Source: an uncultured Pseudomonas sp. (GTDB lineage Bacteria; Pseudomonadota; Gammaproteobacteria; Pseudomonadales; Pseudomonadaceae). Taken from it: DNA of 6,402 nucleotides. The stretch covers positions 1-6,402 of the forward strand of contig NZ_CAMPHN010000225.1 in the NCBI RefSeq assembly GCF_946885885.1, written 5' to 3'. The first letter of the stretch is position 1. The number at the start of each line of letters is the position of its first letter. Both the position numbers and the translations under genes were made by a program. Positions 1 to 6,393 of the stretch are shown here, one piece after another. The notes below the pieces were generated by a model. The model worked only from the letters and a program-made list of their open reading frames with translations, made no database searches and was not told the origin of the DNA.

Positions 1-1947
1 GCGATAGCGGTTGAGTTGGTCGGCGCCGTAGTAGAACAGCCCGCTCGACCAGCCCCGGCCCCAATCGCGCAGCCAGCCGACGGAGCCGCTGTGGCGAGCG
101 GTCAGGCGCTGGTCGAGTTCGCTGCTGGCGACGAAATCGACATAGGCATAGCTCAGGCGCAGGCGATCGGCCTGGCTGAGTTGCCAGTCGAGTTGGCCCT
201 CCGCCCCGCGGAACTCTATCCAATTGTCGTTGCTGGGCAGTGTCGCGCCGTTGCTCAGCGGCTCGCTGATCATGTCGTCGATGCGCTCGTCGAACAGCTT
301 GATATCCAGGTTCAGATCGCCGCTGTCGGACTGGCCGTTATAGCCCAGCTCCCAGGAGCGCATGCGTTCCTGTTGCAGATTGCCGGGCCCGGGAGTGGTG
401 ACGAAATAGTCGGCATCGCGCTGACCGAAGGGTTGCGGCTCGATATCGCGCACCCGGTAATTCCAATTGGCGTCGTTCTCCAGCATGTCCGGCGAGCGTA
501 CCGCCTGCGAATACACCGCGCGCAGGCCATGACGCGGGTTGATCAGGTAGTTGACGGCCAGACGCGGGGTCAACGAGTCGCCGCTGCGTTGGTCGCGCTC
601 GTACATCGCCCCGGTCTGCAGCAACCAATGGCTGCTGGCTTGCCATTCCAGGTGGCCGAACAGACGCCAGGTGTCGTTGCGCAGTTGCCCCGAGAAAAAG
701 GTTTCGGACTCGGCGATGTCATGCCGATAGCTGGCGCCGCTGAGCAGGCGCAGGCCGTCGCCCAGGCTCAGGGTGTCCTGCAGTTCGAGCTCGTAGCGGC
801 TCTCGCGCAGGTCCTGATTGACGCTGCCGCAGACCCTGTCCAAACCGCCGCTGGCCAGTTGGGCCGCCACCTGGTTGGCCAGCGCCTGTTCCTGCGGCGT
901 ACCGCTGGCGATCACCGCCGGAGTGGGCGAGCGGGCGAAACGCTCGGCGAACGCGGCGTTCAGGCGCCATAGCGCGCTCAACTGCGGGCTGACGACAATG
1001 GCCGCATCGCAGGCGCGCCAATTGCTCAGGCGCTCCCAGTGTTGCAGCGAGGTCGATACTTGCAGGCTGTGCAGATTGCTGAAGTCGATATTCCAGCGCA
1101 GGCCCGCGGCGTAATCACGGGCTTCGCTGTCGCTGTTGTCGTCGCCGGGCGCGTAGTCGCCGAACACCGGTTGGTAGCCGTAACGGCTTTGGTTGCTGCC
1201 TTCCTTGAGGGCCAACTGCCAGTCCAGGCTATGCCGGCTATCGAGTTGCTGAGTGGCGGAGAGATTGAAGCGATTGAGCCGACGGCTGTCGCGGTAGTCG
1301 CGATCGAACTCGTCGTGATCGAAGCCGTCGTCCTGCTGGCCGGAGAGTGACAGACGCAACGCGCCACGGGCCCAAGCCACGCCATGGCTGGCATACCAAT
1401 CCCGGATGCCGTTCTGGCCTTGCGTGGTCTTCAGGCGGGTGCCCTGGCTATTGAGCGGCGCGCGGGTGGTGATGCTGATCACCCCCATCAAGGCATTGGC
1501 GCCATAACTGACGGTATTCGGCCCGCGAAACACTTCGATGCGTTCGATGTCTTCGATAGCGACGGGGATATCGGTCCAGTCCACGGTCGCCAGGCCCGGG
1601 TGGTACACCGAGCGTCCGTCGACCAGCACTTGCAGGCGCCGGGCTTCGGTGACATTGCTGCCGTGGTAATTGGCCGTCGGTTGGTTGCCGTTGCGGTAGC
1701 CGATCATCATGCCCGGTACCAGGCGCAGCAATTCGACGATGTCGCGCGCGCCGCTGGCTCTGATCAGCGCGCTGTCGAGTACCGTCATACTGCCTGGAAC
1801 GGCCGCCGGTGCCTGTTTGAGCCGCGTTGCGGTCAGTACCTGCGGCAGCGGTTGTTCGACGCCGAATAGATCGTCGGCGAGCGCCTGGGGACCGACCACC
1901 AGGGTCACGGCACTCAGCGCGAGAGAAATTCGGGTGTTGGTAGCCAC
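1..1947 (-). CDS. TonB-dependent outer-membrane receptor (3' end outside window)
   Basis: Reading the minus strand from a GTG at 1947 gives 649 codons with no stop, running in frame off the left edge. The start is forced: an in-frame TGA lies at 1960-1962, the GTG is the only start codon after it, and an AAGG sits 7 nt upstream. Residues 1-24 form a signal peptide (hydrophobic ISLALSAVTLVVG, cleavage after QALA). A TonB-box-like QVLTATR (36-42) follows. The plug domain covers about 45-165, with the family signatures VLVDGRSVY (107-115), IERIEVFRGP (134-143) and YGANALMGVISITTR (148-162). From about 170 come alternating aromatic and polar strands typical of the 22-stranded barrel. Such receptors use TonB energy to import siderophores, cobalamin, metals or other scarce ligands across the outer membrane. 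The last roughly 50-100 residues are missing. The only two cysteines (C313, C373) flank an insertion and may form a disulfide. No neighbouring gene hints at the ligand, so substrate is unknown; family assignment is secure. Confidence 0.93.
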   Translation of the reverse strand, partial: MATNTRISLALSAVTLVVGPQALADDLFGVEQPLPQVLTATRLKQAPAAVPGSMTVLDSALIRASGARDIVELLRLVPGMMIGYRNGNQPTANYHGSNVTEARRLQVLVDGRSVYHPGLATVDWTDIPVAIEDIERIEVFRGPNTVSYGANALMGVISITTRAPLNSQGTRLKTTQGQNGIRDWYASHGVAWARGALRLSLSGQQDDGFDHDEFDRDYRDSRRLNRFNLSATQQLDSRHSLDWQLALKEGSNQSRYGYQPVFGDYAPGDDNSDSEARDYAAGLRWNIDFSNLHSLQVSTSLQHWERLSNWRACDAAIVVSPQLSALWRLNAAFAERFARSPTPAVIASGTPQEQALANQVAAQLASGGLDRVCGSVNQDLRESRYELELQDTLSLGDGLRLLSGASYRHDIAESETFFSGQLRNDTWRLFGHLEWQASSHWLLQTGAMYERDQRSGDSLTPRLAVNYLINPRHGLRAVYSQAVRSPDMLENDANWNYRVRDIEPQPFGQRDADYFVTTPGPGNLQQERMRSWELGYNGQSDSGDLNLDIKLFDERIDDMISEPLSNGATLPSNDNWIEFRGAEGQLDWQLSQADRLRLSYAYVDFVASSELDQRLTARHSGSVGWLRDWGRGWSSGLFYYGADQLNRYR

Positions 1948-1963
1948 GCAACAGCCTTGTCAG

Positions 1964-1987
1964 CGTTAAAGGTGCTGCATATTAACG
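1964..1987. promoter_or_regulatory. Inverted repeat upstream of the TonB-dependent receptor (possible operator)
   Basis: Two perfect 6-bp arms, CGTTAA (1964-1969) and TTAACG (1982-1987), are separated by 12 bp in the AT-richest part of the divergent region. They lie 17-40 bp before the receptor start codon. On the minus strand a TAATAT box (1984-1979) overlaps one arm and could be the receptor -10, but no good -35 is seen at 16-18 bp. The arms do not look like a Fur box (GATAATGATAATC type). A regulator site is an inference from position and symmetry only. Confidence 0.3.
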
Positions 1988-2054
1988 GAAAGTCGCGCAG
2001 TGACGCAGGGCTTCCAGCGAAGTCTCGCGCTCTGTGTGTCGAACCAGCGAAAAG

Positions 2055-2083
2055 CTGGCCGCTGAAGCCTTGCTCCGTATAAT
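2055..2083 (+). promoter_or_regulatory. Probable sigma-70 promoter of gpsA
   Basis: A perfect TATAAT lies at 2078-2083, 42 bp before the chosen gpsA start. The -35 position (about 2055-2060, CTGGCC at 17-bp spacing) is a poor match to TTGACA, and there is no extended -10 TG. Transcription would start near 2090 and give a leader of about 36 nt. A small perfect hairpin, CCAGC-GAAAA-GCTGG (2044-2058), overlaps the -35 region. Confidence 0.55.
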
Positions 2084-2125
2084 GACCACCGACTGCCATA
2101 CCGCATGGCTCACTACGGAATCCTT

Positions 2126-3148
2126 ATGACTGAGCAGCAACCCATAGCCGTGCTAGGCGGCGGTAGCTTCGGTACGGCGATTGCCAATTTGTTGGCGGAA
2201 AACGGCCAACACGTCCTGTTATGGATGCGCGACCCGGAACAAGCCGAGGCGATTCGTCTGACCGGCGAGAATCCGCGTTATCTGAAAGGCGTGAAAATTC
2301 ATGCCGGTGTCGAACCGATCAGCGACCTGGCCGCGACCCTCGACGCCTGCGAACTGGTGTTCGTCGCCCTGCCATCCAGCGCCCTGCGCCAGGCTTTGCA
2401 GCCGATGGCGGAAAAGCTCGAAGGCAAGATGCTGATCAGCACCACCAAAGGCATCGAAGCGCAGAGCTTCAAGCTGATGAGCCAGATTCTCGAAGACATC
2501 GCCCCGCAGGCGCGCATCGGCGTGCTGTCCGGGCCGAATCTGGCCAGGGAAGTCGCCGAGCACGCGCTGACCGCCAGTGTCATCGCCAGCGAAGACGAGG
2601 ATCTCTGCCTGCGCGTGCAGGACGCGCTGCATGGCCGGACTTTTCGCGTCTATGCCAGCGCCGATCGCTTCGGCGTCGAGCTGGGCGGGGCGCTGAAGAA
2701 CGTCTATGCGATCATCGCCGGGATGGCCGCCGCCCTGGGGATGGGCGAGAACACCCGGGGCATGCTGATCACCCGCGCCCTGGCGGAGATGACCCGCTTC
2801 GCCGTGCAATTGGGCGCCAACCCCATGACCTTTCTCGGCCTGGCCGGCGTCGGTGACCTGATCGTCACTTGCTCGTCGTCGAAAAGCCGCAACTACCAGG
2901 TCGGTTTCGCCCTGGGCGAAGGCCTGAGCCTGGAGGACGCCGTCGCGCGTCTGGGCGAAGTGGCGGAGGGGGTGAACACGATCAAGGTGCTGAAGTCCAA
3001 GGCCGAGGAGTTACAGGTGTACATGCCGCTGGTTACCGGTTTGCATGCCATTCTGTTCGAAGGGCGTACCTTGGAGCAGGTGGTCGAAGGGCTGATGCGC
3101 GCCGAACCGAAAACCGACGTCGATTTCATTCCCATTACGGGCTTTTAG
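2126..3148 (+). CDS. gpsA: NAD(P)-dependent glycerol-3-phosphate dehydrogenase
   Basis: This 340-residue cytoplasmic enzyme reduces dihydroxyacetone phosphate to sn-glycerol 3-phosphate, the first committed step to the phospholipid backbone. The N-terminal Rossmann domain starts with [10 protein letters not shown] (9-18, GxGxxG). NPRYLKG (49-55) and STTKGI (105-110, conserved K108) follow, then LSGPNLA (134-140). The C-terminal helical domain has [10 protein letters not shown] (187-196), whose K191 matches the catalytic lysine, and [16 protein letters not shown] (241-256), the substrate-binding signature with R255. Length matches the usual 330-340. An in-frame ATG at 2105 would add seven residues, but it has no Shine-Dalgarno and sits only about 15 nt from the predicted transcription start. 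The ATG at 2126 has GGA 6 nt upstream, and MTEQQP... is how I recall pseudomonad GpsA starting. The gene probably leads an operon with the DUF4389 gene and sixA. Confidence 0.97.
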   Translation: MTEQQPIAVLGGGSFGTAIANLLAENGQHVLLWMRDPEQAEAIRLTGENPRYLKGVKIHAGVEPISDLAATLDACELVFVALPSSALRQALQPMAEKLEGKMLISTTKGIEAQSFKLMSQILEDIAPQARIGVLSGPNLAREVAEHALTASVIASEDEDLCLRVQDALHGRTFRVYASADRFGVELGGALKNVYAIIAGMAAALGMGENTRGMLITRALAEMTRFAVQLGANPMTFLGLAGVGDLIVTCSSSKSRNYQVGFALGEGLSLEDAVARLGEVAEGVNTIKVLKSKAEELQVYMPLVTGLHAILFEGRTLEQVVEGLMRAEPKTDVDFIPITGF

Positions 3149-3226
3149 TTCGAGCCTCCGTATTTACCGGGCTTGGTACCGGGTGCGGCAACTGCCCGAT
3201 CGTGGAGTTTTTATAAGGAGATGAGC

Positions 3227-3589
3227 ATGAGTGAAACGAAGATGAGCGAAGAAGGTAAAACACTGGAGCGCGAATCCATCGTTCTGCGGATTCTGTGGAT
3301 GCTGCTGTTCGTGGTCATCTGGCAGTTGGCCGAGCTGCTGTTGGGTGCCGTGGTGTTGCTGCAACTCGGTTATCGGCTGTTCTACGGGGCGCCGAGCGGG
3401 AGCTTGCTCGGTTTCGGCGACAGCCTGTGTCAGTACCTGGCGCAGATCGGCCGCTTCGGCACCTTCAATAGCGACGAGAAACCCTGGCCGTTCACCGATT
3501 GGCCGACCCCGCAGGCCCCGCAAGGCGAAGCGCCGCACAGCATCCCGCCGGCGGCGCATTCGGTGCACGACGAGGAGCCGCGCCTGTGA
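3227..3589 (+). CDS. DUF4389 family small membrane protein
   Basis: This 120-residue protein has no known biochemical function. A charged N-terminus (1-20) is followed by a long hydrophobic stretch, about 20-47 (VLRILWMLLFVVIWQLAELL onward), enough for one long or two short membrane helices. Next comes a conserved-looking middle segment (LGYRLFYGAPSGSLLGFGDS, 47-66; YLAQIGRFGTFNSDEKPWPF, 70-89), typical of DUF4389. The tail (90-120) is rich in proline, histidine and acidic residues and looks disordered. The start is set by AAGGAG (3215-3220), 6 nt before ATG 3227; an ATG at 3221 directly abuts that site and is unlikely. The gene lies 78 bp after gpsA and 10 bp before sixA, so co-transcription is likely. 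I recall relatives being annotated as 'lipase', but no GxSxG motif or catalytic triad is visible here, so that name would be wrong. Confidence 0.85.
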   Translation: MSETKMSEEGKTLERESIVLRILWMLLFVVIWQLAELLLGAVVLLQLGYRLFYGAPSGSLLGFGDSLCQYLAQIGRFGTFNSDEKPWPFTDWPTPQAPQGEAPHSIPPAAHSVHDEEPRL

Positions 3590-3599
3590 GTAGTGTCCG

Positions 3600-4064
3600 A
3601 TGAGGTTGTGGCTGCTCCGCCATGGCGAAGCCGAGGCCCATGCGCGCAGCGATGCCGAACGCGCCTTGACGGACCATGGCCGGCATGAGGTGCTGCAGGC
3701 TGCGCAGCAGCTGCAGGGACGTTCGTTGGACCTCATTCTGGTCAGCCCCTATGTGCGCGCTCAGCAGACCGCCGCCCTGGTCAAACAAGCTTTGGGATAC
3801 GACGGCGCGCTGCGCAGCGTGGCCTGGTTGACCCCCGATAGCGACCCCCGCGAGGTGCTGGCCAAGCTCGAACGCTATGCAGCGGCAGAGTTGCTCCTGG
3901 TTACCCACCAACCCCTGGTGGGCAGCCTGGGCGGTTGGCTGGTGCACGGCCATCGCCAGCAACCCCTGGCCATGGCGACCGCCAGTCTGGCCGCGCTGGA
4001 AGGCGAGATGCCGGTCGCCGGCGCGATGGATCTGCTGGCACTGACGCATCCGCAACGTATTTAA
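3600..4064 (+). CDS. sixA: Phosphohistidine phosphatase SixA
   Basis: This 154-residue protein belongs to the histidine phosphatase (RHG) superfamily and has the compact length of SixA. The signature LLRHGEAEAH covers residues 5-14, with H8 as the phosphate-accepting nucleophile and R7 beside it. SPYVRAQQTA (49-58) carries R53 of the phosphate pocket. LLVTHQPLVG (99-108) carries the second catalytic histidine, H103. E. coli SixA removes phosphate from histidine; it was first linked to ArcB and later shown to act on the nitrogen PTS protein NPr. Which partner applies here is not visible. The ATG at 3600 is the first possible start, because an in-frame TAG lies at 3591-3593. There is only a weak GAG upstream and a 10-bp gap after the DUF4389 stop, which suggests translational coupling. 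Confidence 0.93.
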   Translation: MRLWLLRHGEAEAHARSDAERALTDHGRHEVLQAAQQLQGRSLDLILVSPYVRAQQTAALVKQALGYDGALRSVAWLTPDSDPREVLAKLERYAAAELLLVTHQPLVGSLGGWLVHGHRQQPLAMATASLAALEGEMPVAGAMDLLALTHPQRI

Positions 4065-4095
4065 CAAAACGCTACTGCGCGAAACATATATCTAC

Positions 4096-4124
4096 TTGCG
4101 GCGTTCCTTTGTGCGTGGAATAGT
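4096..4124 (+). promoter_or_regulatory. Candidate promoter of the acyl-CoA synthetase / thioesterase pair
   Basis: TTGCGG (4096-4101) and AATAGT (4119-4124) are separated by the ideal 17 bp, matching the sigma-70 consensus at 3/6 and 4/6 positions. Transcription would start near 4131, inside the palindrome at 4129-4144, leaving a leader of about 57 nt. A weaker alternative is TTGCTT (4137-4142) with CACAAT (4161-4166), but its start point would fall on the ribosome binding site. The assignment rests on spacing and location only. Confidence 0.35.
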
Positions 4125-4128
4125 CCGG

Positions 4129-4144
4129 CCAAGCAATTGCTTGG
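4129..4144. promoter_or_regulatory. Perfect 16-bp palindrome, possible operator
   Basis: CCAAGCAATTGCTTGG is a perfect palindrome, 43 bp before the synthetase GTG. As RNA it could extend to 4125-4148 through two G-U pairs and two G-C pairs, giving a 10-bp stem with an AATT loop. No run of T follows (CTCCGTTATTCCC), so it is not a normal intrinsic terminator for sixA. Overlap with the predicted transcription start makes a dimeric-repressor operator the best guess; the regulator is not in the window. Confidence 0.45.
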
Positions 4145-4172
4145 TTGGCTCCGTTATTCCCACAATAAAAAC

Positions 4173-4180
4173 AAAGGAGG
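4173..4180 (+). promoter_or_regulatory. Strong ribosome binding site fixing a GTG start
   Basis: AAAGGAGG matches the anti-Shine-Dalgarno sequence almost completely and ends 7 nt before GTG 4188. It decides this start over upstream in-frame codons, which would place the ribosome site inside the coding sequence. Confidence 0.85.
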
Positions 4181-4187
4181 AAGCCCA

Positions 4188-5855
4188 GTGGCTGATGCAA
4201 TCAGTTTGCCGCTCGAGGTGTTTTATCAACGCGAGGCACGGCACCCGAATAAGATCTTCATGGTTCAGCCGCTGCCGGGCGGTCAGCTGCAGGAGCTGAG
4301 TTGGGCCGAGGTCGGCGAGCAGGCGCGTCGCGCCGCCGGTTGGTTGCGCAGCCAAGAGTTGCCGCCGGGCAGCCGGGTGGCGATGTTGTCGAAGAACTGT
4401 GCGCATTGGATAGTCGCCGACTTGGCGATCTGGATGGCCGGGCATGTTTCGGTGCCGCTGTACCCGAACCTGACCGCCGAATCTGTCCAGCAGGTATTGC
4501 GTCACTCCGGCGCGGCGTTGTTGTTCGTCGGCAAACTGGACGACTGGGCCGGCATGGCGCCCGGGGTGCCGGCGGAACTGCCGACCATAGCTCTGCCGCT
4601 GCATCCGGCGGGTACCTTCAGCGTTGGATGGGACGAGCTGCAGGCCTGCTCGCCGATCCGTGACAACCCCACGTTCGCCCCCGACCGTCTCGCCACCATC
4701 ATTTACACCTCCGGTACCACCGGCATGCCCAAGGGCGTGATGCATAGCTTCGGCACTTTCGGTTTCGCCGCCAGCCATGCCACCGAGCTGTTCGGCGTCG
4801 GCGAGCAGGACCGGGTGCTGTCCTATTTGCCGTTGTGCCACGTCGCCGAACGCATGTTCGTCGAGTTGGCCTCGCTGTATTCCGGGCAGGCGATCTATTT
4901 CGCCGAGAGCCTTGACAGCTTCCTCGTCGACCTCAAACGCGCGCGGCCGACGGTGATTTTCGGCGTGCCGCGTATCTGGACCAAGTTCCAGATGGGCGTC
5001 TACAGCAAGATGCCGGCGGCGCGCCTCGACTTTCTGCTGAAGTTGCCGCTTATCGGCCGCATCGTCGGTAAGCGGGTGCTGGCGGGCCTGGGGCTGGATG
5101 CGGTGCGCTACGCGCTGTCCGGCGCGGCGCCGGTGCCCGAGGCCTTGCTCGACTGGTACAAACGCCTCGGCCTGGATGTGCTCGAGGTCTACGGCATGAC
5201 CGAAAACTGCGGTTATTCCCATGTTTGTCGTCCGGGTAAATTCAAGCAGGGCTGGATCGGCCAGAACAACCCCGGCGTCGAGGTGCGCACCGCCGAGGAT
5301 GGCGAGGTGCAGGTGCGCAGCGGCGCGACCATGCAGGGCTATTACCTTGACCCGGAAAAAACCGCGGAAACCATCACTGCCGATGGTTTTTTGCGCACGG
5401 GCGATAAGGGCGAGCAGGACGCCGAAGGCAATTTGCGCCTGACCGGACGGATCAAGGAAATTTTCAAAACCAGCAAGGGCAAGTACGTGGCCCCGGCGCC
5501 GATCGAGAATCGTCTGGCCGAGCATGCACGGATCGAACAGGTCTGCTTGGTCGGCGATGGCATGGCACAGCCCATCGCCCTTTGCGTACTTTCCGAAGTG
5601 GGGCGCAAAGAAGCCCTGAACGGTGCGCGGCAGGAGCTGCAAAGCAGCCTGGAAAAACTCCTTGAGGAGGTCAATCGGAACCTCGACAAGCACGAGCGGG
5701 TGCAGCGCCTGGTACTGGTCAAGGATGTCTGGGCGGTGGACAACGGCTTTCTCACACCGACCCTGAAAATCAAGCGTGCCGTGGTCGAAGGGGCTTATGG
5801 TCCGCGCTTTAGCGAGTGGAGCGAACACAGCGACAGCGTGCTGTGGCATGAGTGA
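4188..5855 (+). CDS. Long-chain-type acyl-CoA synthetase (AMP-binding enzyme)
   Basis: This 555-residue ANL-superfamily enzyme activates a carboxylic acid with ATP to an acyl-adenylate and then to acyl-CoA. The nucleotide loop is YTSGTTGMPKG (173-183). Further core motifs are LSYLPLCHVAERM (211-223), FGVPRIW (258-264), LSGAAPVPEALLDWY (310-324) and YGMTEN (335-340). RTGDKGEQDAEGNLRLTGRIKE (403-424) holds the ribose-binding aspartate D406 and the hinge region. The C-terminal LTPTLKIKR (522-530) aligns with the adenylation lysine, most likely K527. FGVPRIWTKF and LTPTLKIKR resemble the eukaryotic-type long-chain synthetases (COG1022) more than FadD, so a fatty acid substrate is likely but chain length is not readable. 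No signal peptide or membrane helix is evident. The start is GTG with a near-perfect ribosome site. A thioesterase gene follows 54 bp downstream, probably in the same operon, with its own promoter region after sixA. Confidence 0.93.
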   Translation: MADAISLPLEVFYQREARHPNKIFMVQPLPGGQLQELSWAEVGEQARRAAGWLRSQELPPGSRVAMLSKNCAHWIVADLAIWMAGHVSVPLYPNLTAESVQQVLRHSGAALLFVGKLDDWAGMAPGVPAELPTIALPLHPAGTFSVGWDELQACSPIRDNPTFAPDRLATIIYTSGTTGMPKGVMHSFGTFGFAASHATELFGVGEQDRVLSYLPLCHVAERMFVELASLYSGQAIYFAESLDSFLVDLKRARPTVIFGVPRIWTKFQMGVYSKMPAARLDFLLKLPLIGRIVGKRVLAGLGLDAVRYALSGAAPVPEALLDWYKRLGLDVLEVYGMTENCGYSHVCRPGKFKQGWIGQNNPGVEVRTAEDGEVQVRSGATMQGYYLDPEKTAETITADGFLRTGDKGEQDAEGNLRLTGRIKEIFKTSKGKYVAPAPIENRLAEHARIEQVCLVGDGMAQPIALCVLSEVGRKEALNGARQELQSSLEKLLEEVNRNLDKHERVQRLVLVKDVWAVDNGFLTPTLKIKRAVVEGAYGPRFSEWSEHSDSVLWHE

Positions 5856-5898
5856 ATCGGGCGCGGCGAATCGGCCGATAGCGGTCGGTTTGTCGATT

Positions 5899-5904
5899 GA
5901 GGAG
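5899..5904 (+). promoter_or_regulatory. Ribosome binding site of the thioesterase gene
   Basis: GAGGAG ends 5 nt before ATG 5910 and supports that start. The gene therefore has its own initiation site and does not depend on coupling to the synthetase stop at 5853-5855. Confidence 0.75.
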
Positions 5905-5909
5905 CGGTT

Positions 5910-6356
5910 ATGCAGATATGGCAACAAACACCCGACCTGGCGAGTCTCAATCAGTCGCTGAAAAACACCATCGGCGAACTTCTCGATATCCGTTTCGAGT
6001 CCTACGACGATCAGTCCCTGACCGCCAGCATGGTGGTCGATCCCCGTACTCATCAGCCCTACGGCCTGCTGCACGGCGGTGCGTCCGTGGTGCTGGCGGA
6101 AACCCTGGGCTCCACCGCCAGTTACCTGTGCATCGACAACAGCAAGTTCTACTGCGTGGGCCTGGAGGTGAACGCCAATCACCTTCGCGGTTTGCGCAGC
6201 GGTCGCGTCACCGCGGTGGCCCGCGCCGTGCACCTGGGGCGCATCACCCATGTCTGGGATATCCGCCTGAGCGGGGAGGACGGCAAGGCCAGCTGCATTT
6301 CGCGCCTGACCATGGCCATCGTGCCCCTGGGCGAAAACGGTCCGGCACAACGCTAG
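5910..6356 (+). CDS. YdiI/MenI-type hotdog-fold acyl-CoA thioesterase
   Basis: This 148-residue protein closely resembles E. coli YdiI in length and in shared segments such as LLDIRFE (24-30), QPYGLLHGGASVVLAETLGS (49-68) and GLEVNANHLR (84-93). In YdiI the residues Q48, H54 and E63 form the active site; here Q49, H55 and E64 occupy the same places, so the enzyme should hydrolyse acyl- or aryl-CoA thioesters in the cytoplasm. In E. coli YdiI acts on 1,4-dihydroxy-2-naphthoyl-CoA in menaquinone synthesis. Pseudomonads use ubiquinone, so that role is unlikely here. Linkage to an acyl-CoA synthetase suggests it recycles CoA or opposes that enzyme. The in-frame ATG has GAGGAG 5 nt upstream. The hotdog fold, family and catalytic residues are clear; the physiological substrate is not. 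Confidence 0.94.
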   Translation: MQIWQQTPDLASLNQSLKNTIGELLDIRFESYDDQSLTASMVVDPRTHQPYGLLHGGASVVLAETLGSTASYLCIDNSKFYCVGLEVNANHLRGLRSGRVTAVARAVHLGRITHVWDIRLSGEDGKASCISRLTMAIVPLGENGPAQR

Positions 6357-6373
6357 TCAAAGGTCGCTCTTGT

Positions 6374-6393
6374 AGCCCGGATGCAATCCGGGG
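6374..6393. repeat. REP-like palindromic element at the window edge
   Basis: CCCGGAT (6376-6382), GCA loop, ATCCGGG (6386-6392) form a perfect 7-bp stem preceded by TGTAG. This GTAGCCCGGAT...ATCCGG form is, from memory, a widespread intergenic REP sequence in Pseudomonas genomes, moved by RAYT (REP-associated tyrosine) transposases encoded elsewhere. It starts 17 bp after the thioesterase stop and could also act as a 3'-end hairpin that stabilises or ends the transcript; no T-run follows within the window. A second inverted copy, which would make a REPIN, could lie past the edge. Confidence 0.65.

Noticed and set aside
16..972. A 318-codon open frame on the plus strand opposite the TonB-dependent receptor
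   Set aside because: It is the antisense shadow of the receptor: low-complexity Ala/Gln/Val-rich translation, no ribosome site, no motif, whereas the minus frame shows signal peptide, plug and barrel.
1448..1951. A 167-codon minus-strand frame starting close to the receptor start
   Set aside because: It is out of frame with the receptor, gives an Arg-rich composition and ends early; the GTG frame four bases away encodes the full plug domain.
1948..2104. Cobalamin riboswitch in front of the receptor
   Set aside because: The conserved B12-box elements are not seen; a GTCACTG string is not enough, and the leader would be too short for the full aptamer given the inferred promoter.
3177..3212. 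Possible terminator between gpsA and the DUF4389 gene (CGGGTG...CTGCCCG followed by TTTTT)
   Set aside because: The stem has only four G-C pairs plus two G-U wobbles, and the T-run begins 9 nt after it, just before the ribosome site. It could be a weak attenuator at most.
3212..3217. TATAAG as a -10 box before the DUF4389 gene
   Set aside because: It overlaps the ribosome binding site, so transcription would begin at about the start codon.
5854..5879. Direct repeat GAATCGG (5854-5860, 5868-5874) and palindrome ATCGGCCGAT (5870-5879) in the synthetase-thioesterase gap
   Set aside because: Short, GC-rich repeats of this size occur by chance in such DNA, and there is no promoter or T-run nearby.
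5848..5961. Short ORF from ATG 5848 overlapping the synthetase stop (MSESGAANRP..., 37 residues)
   Set aside because: It has no ribosome site and no recognisable sequence, and it runs into the thioesterase gene in another frame.
4092..6350. A 752-codon open frame on the minus strand opposite the synthetase and thioesterase genes, crossing both intergenic gaps
   Set aside because: Its translation is rich in Ala, Gly, His, Gln and Arg with no domain motif, while the plus strand has two clear enzymes with intact active sites. High GC with third-position bias commonly leaves antisense frames open.
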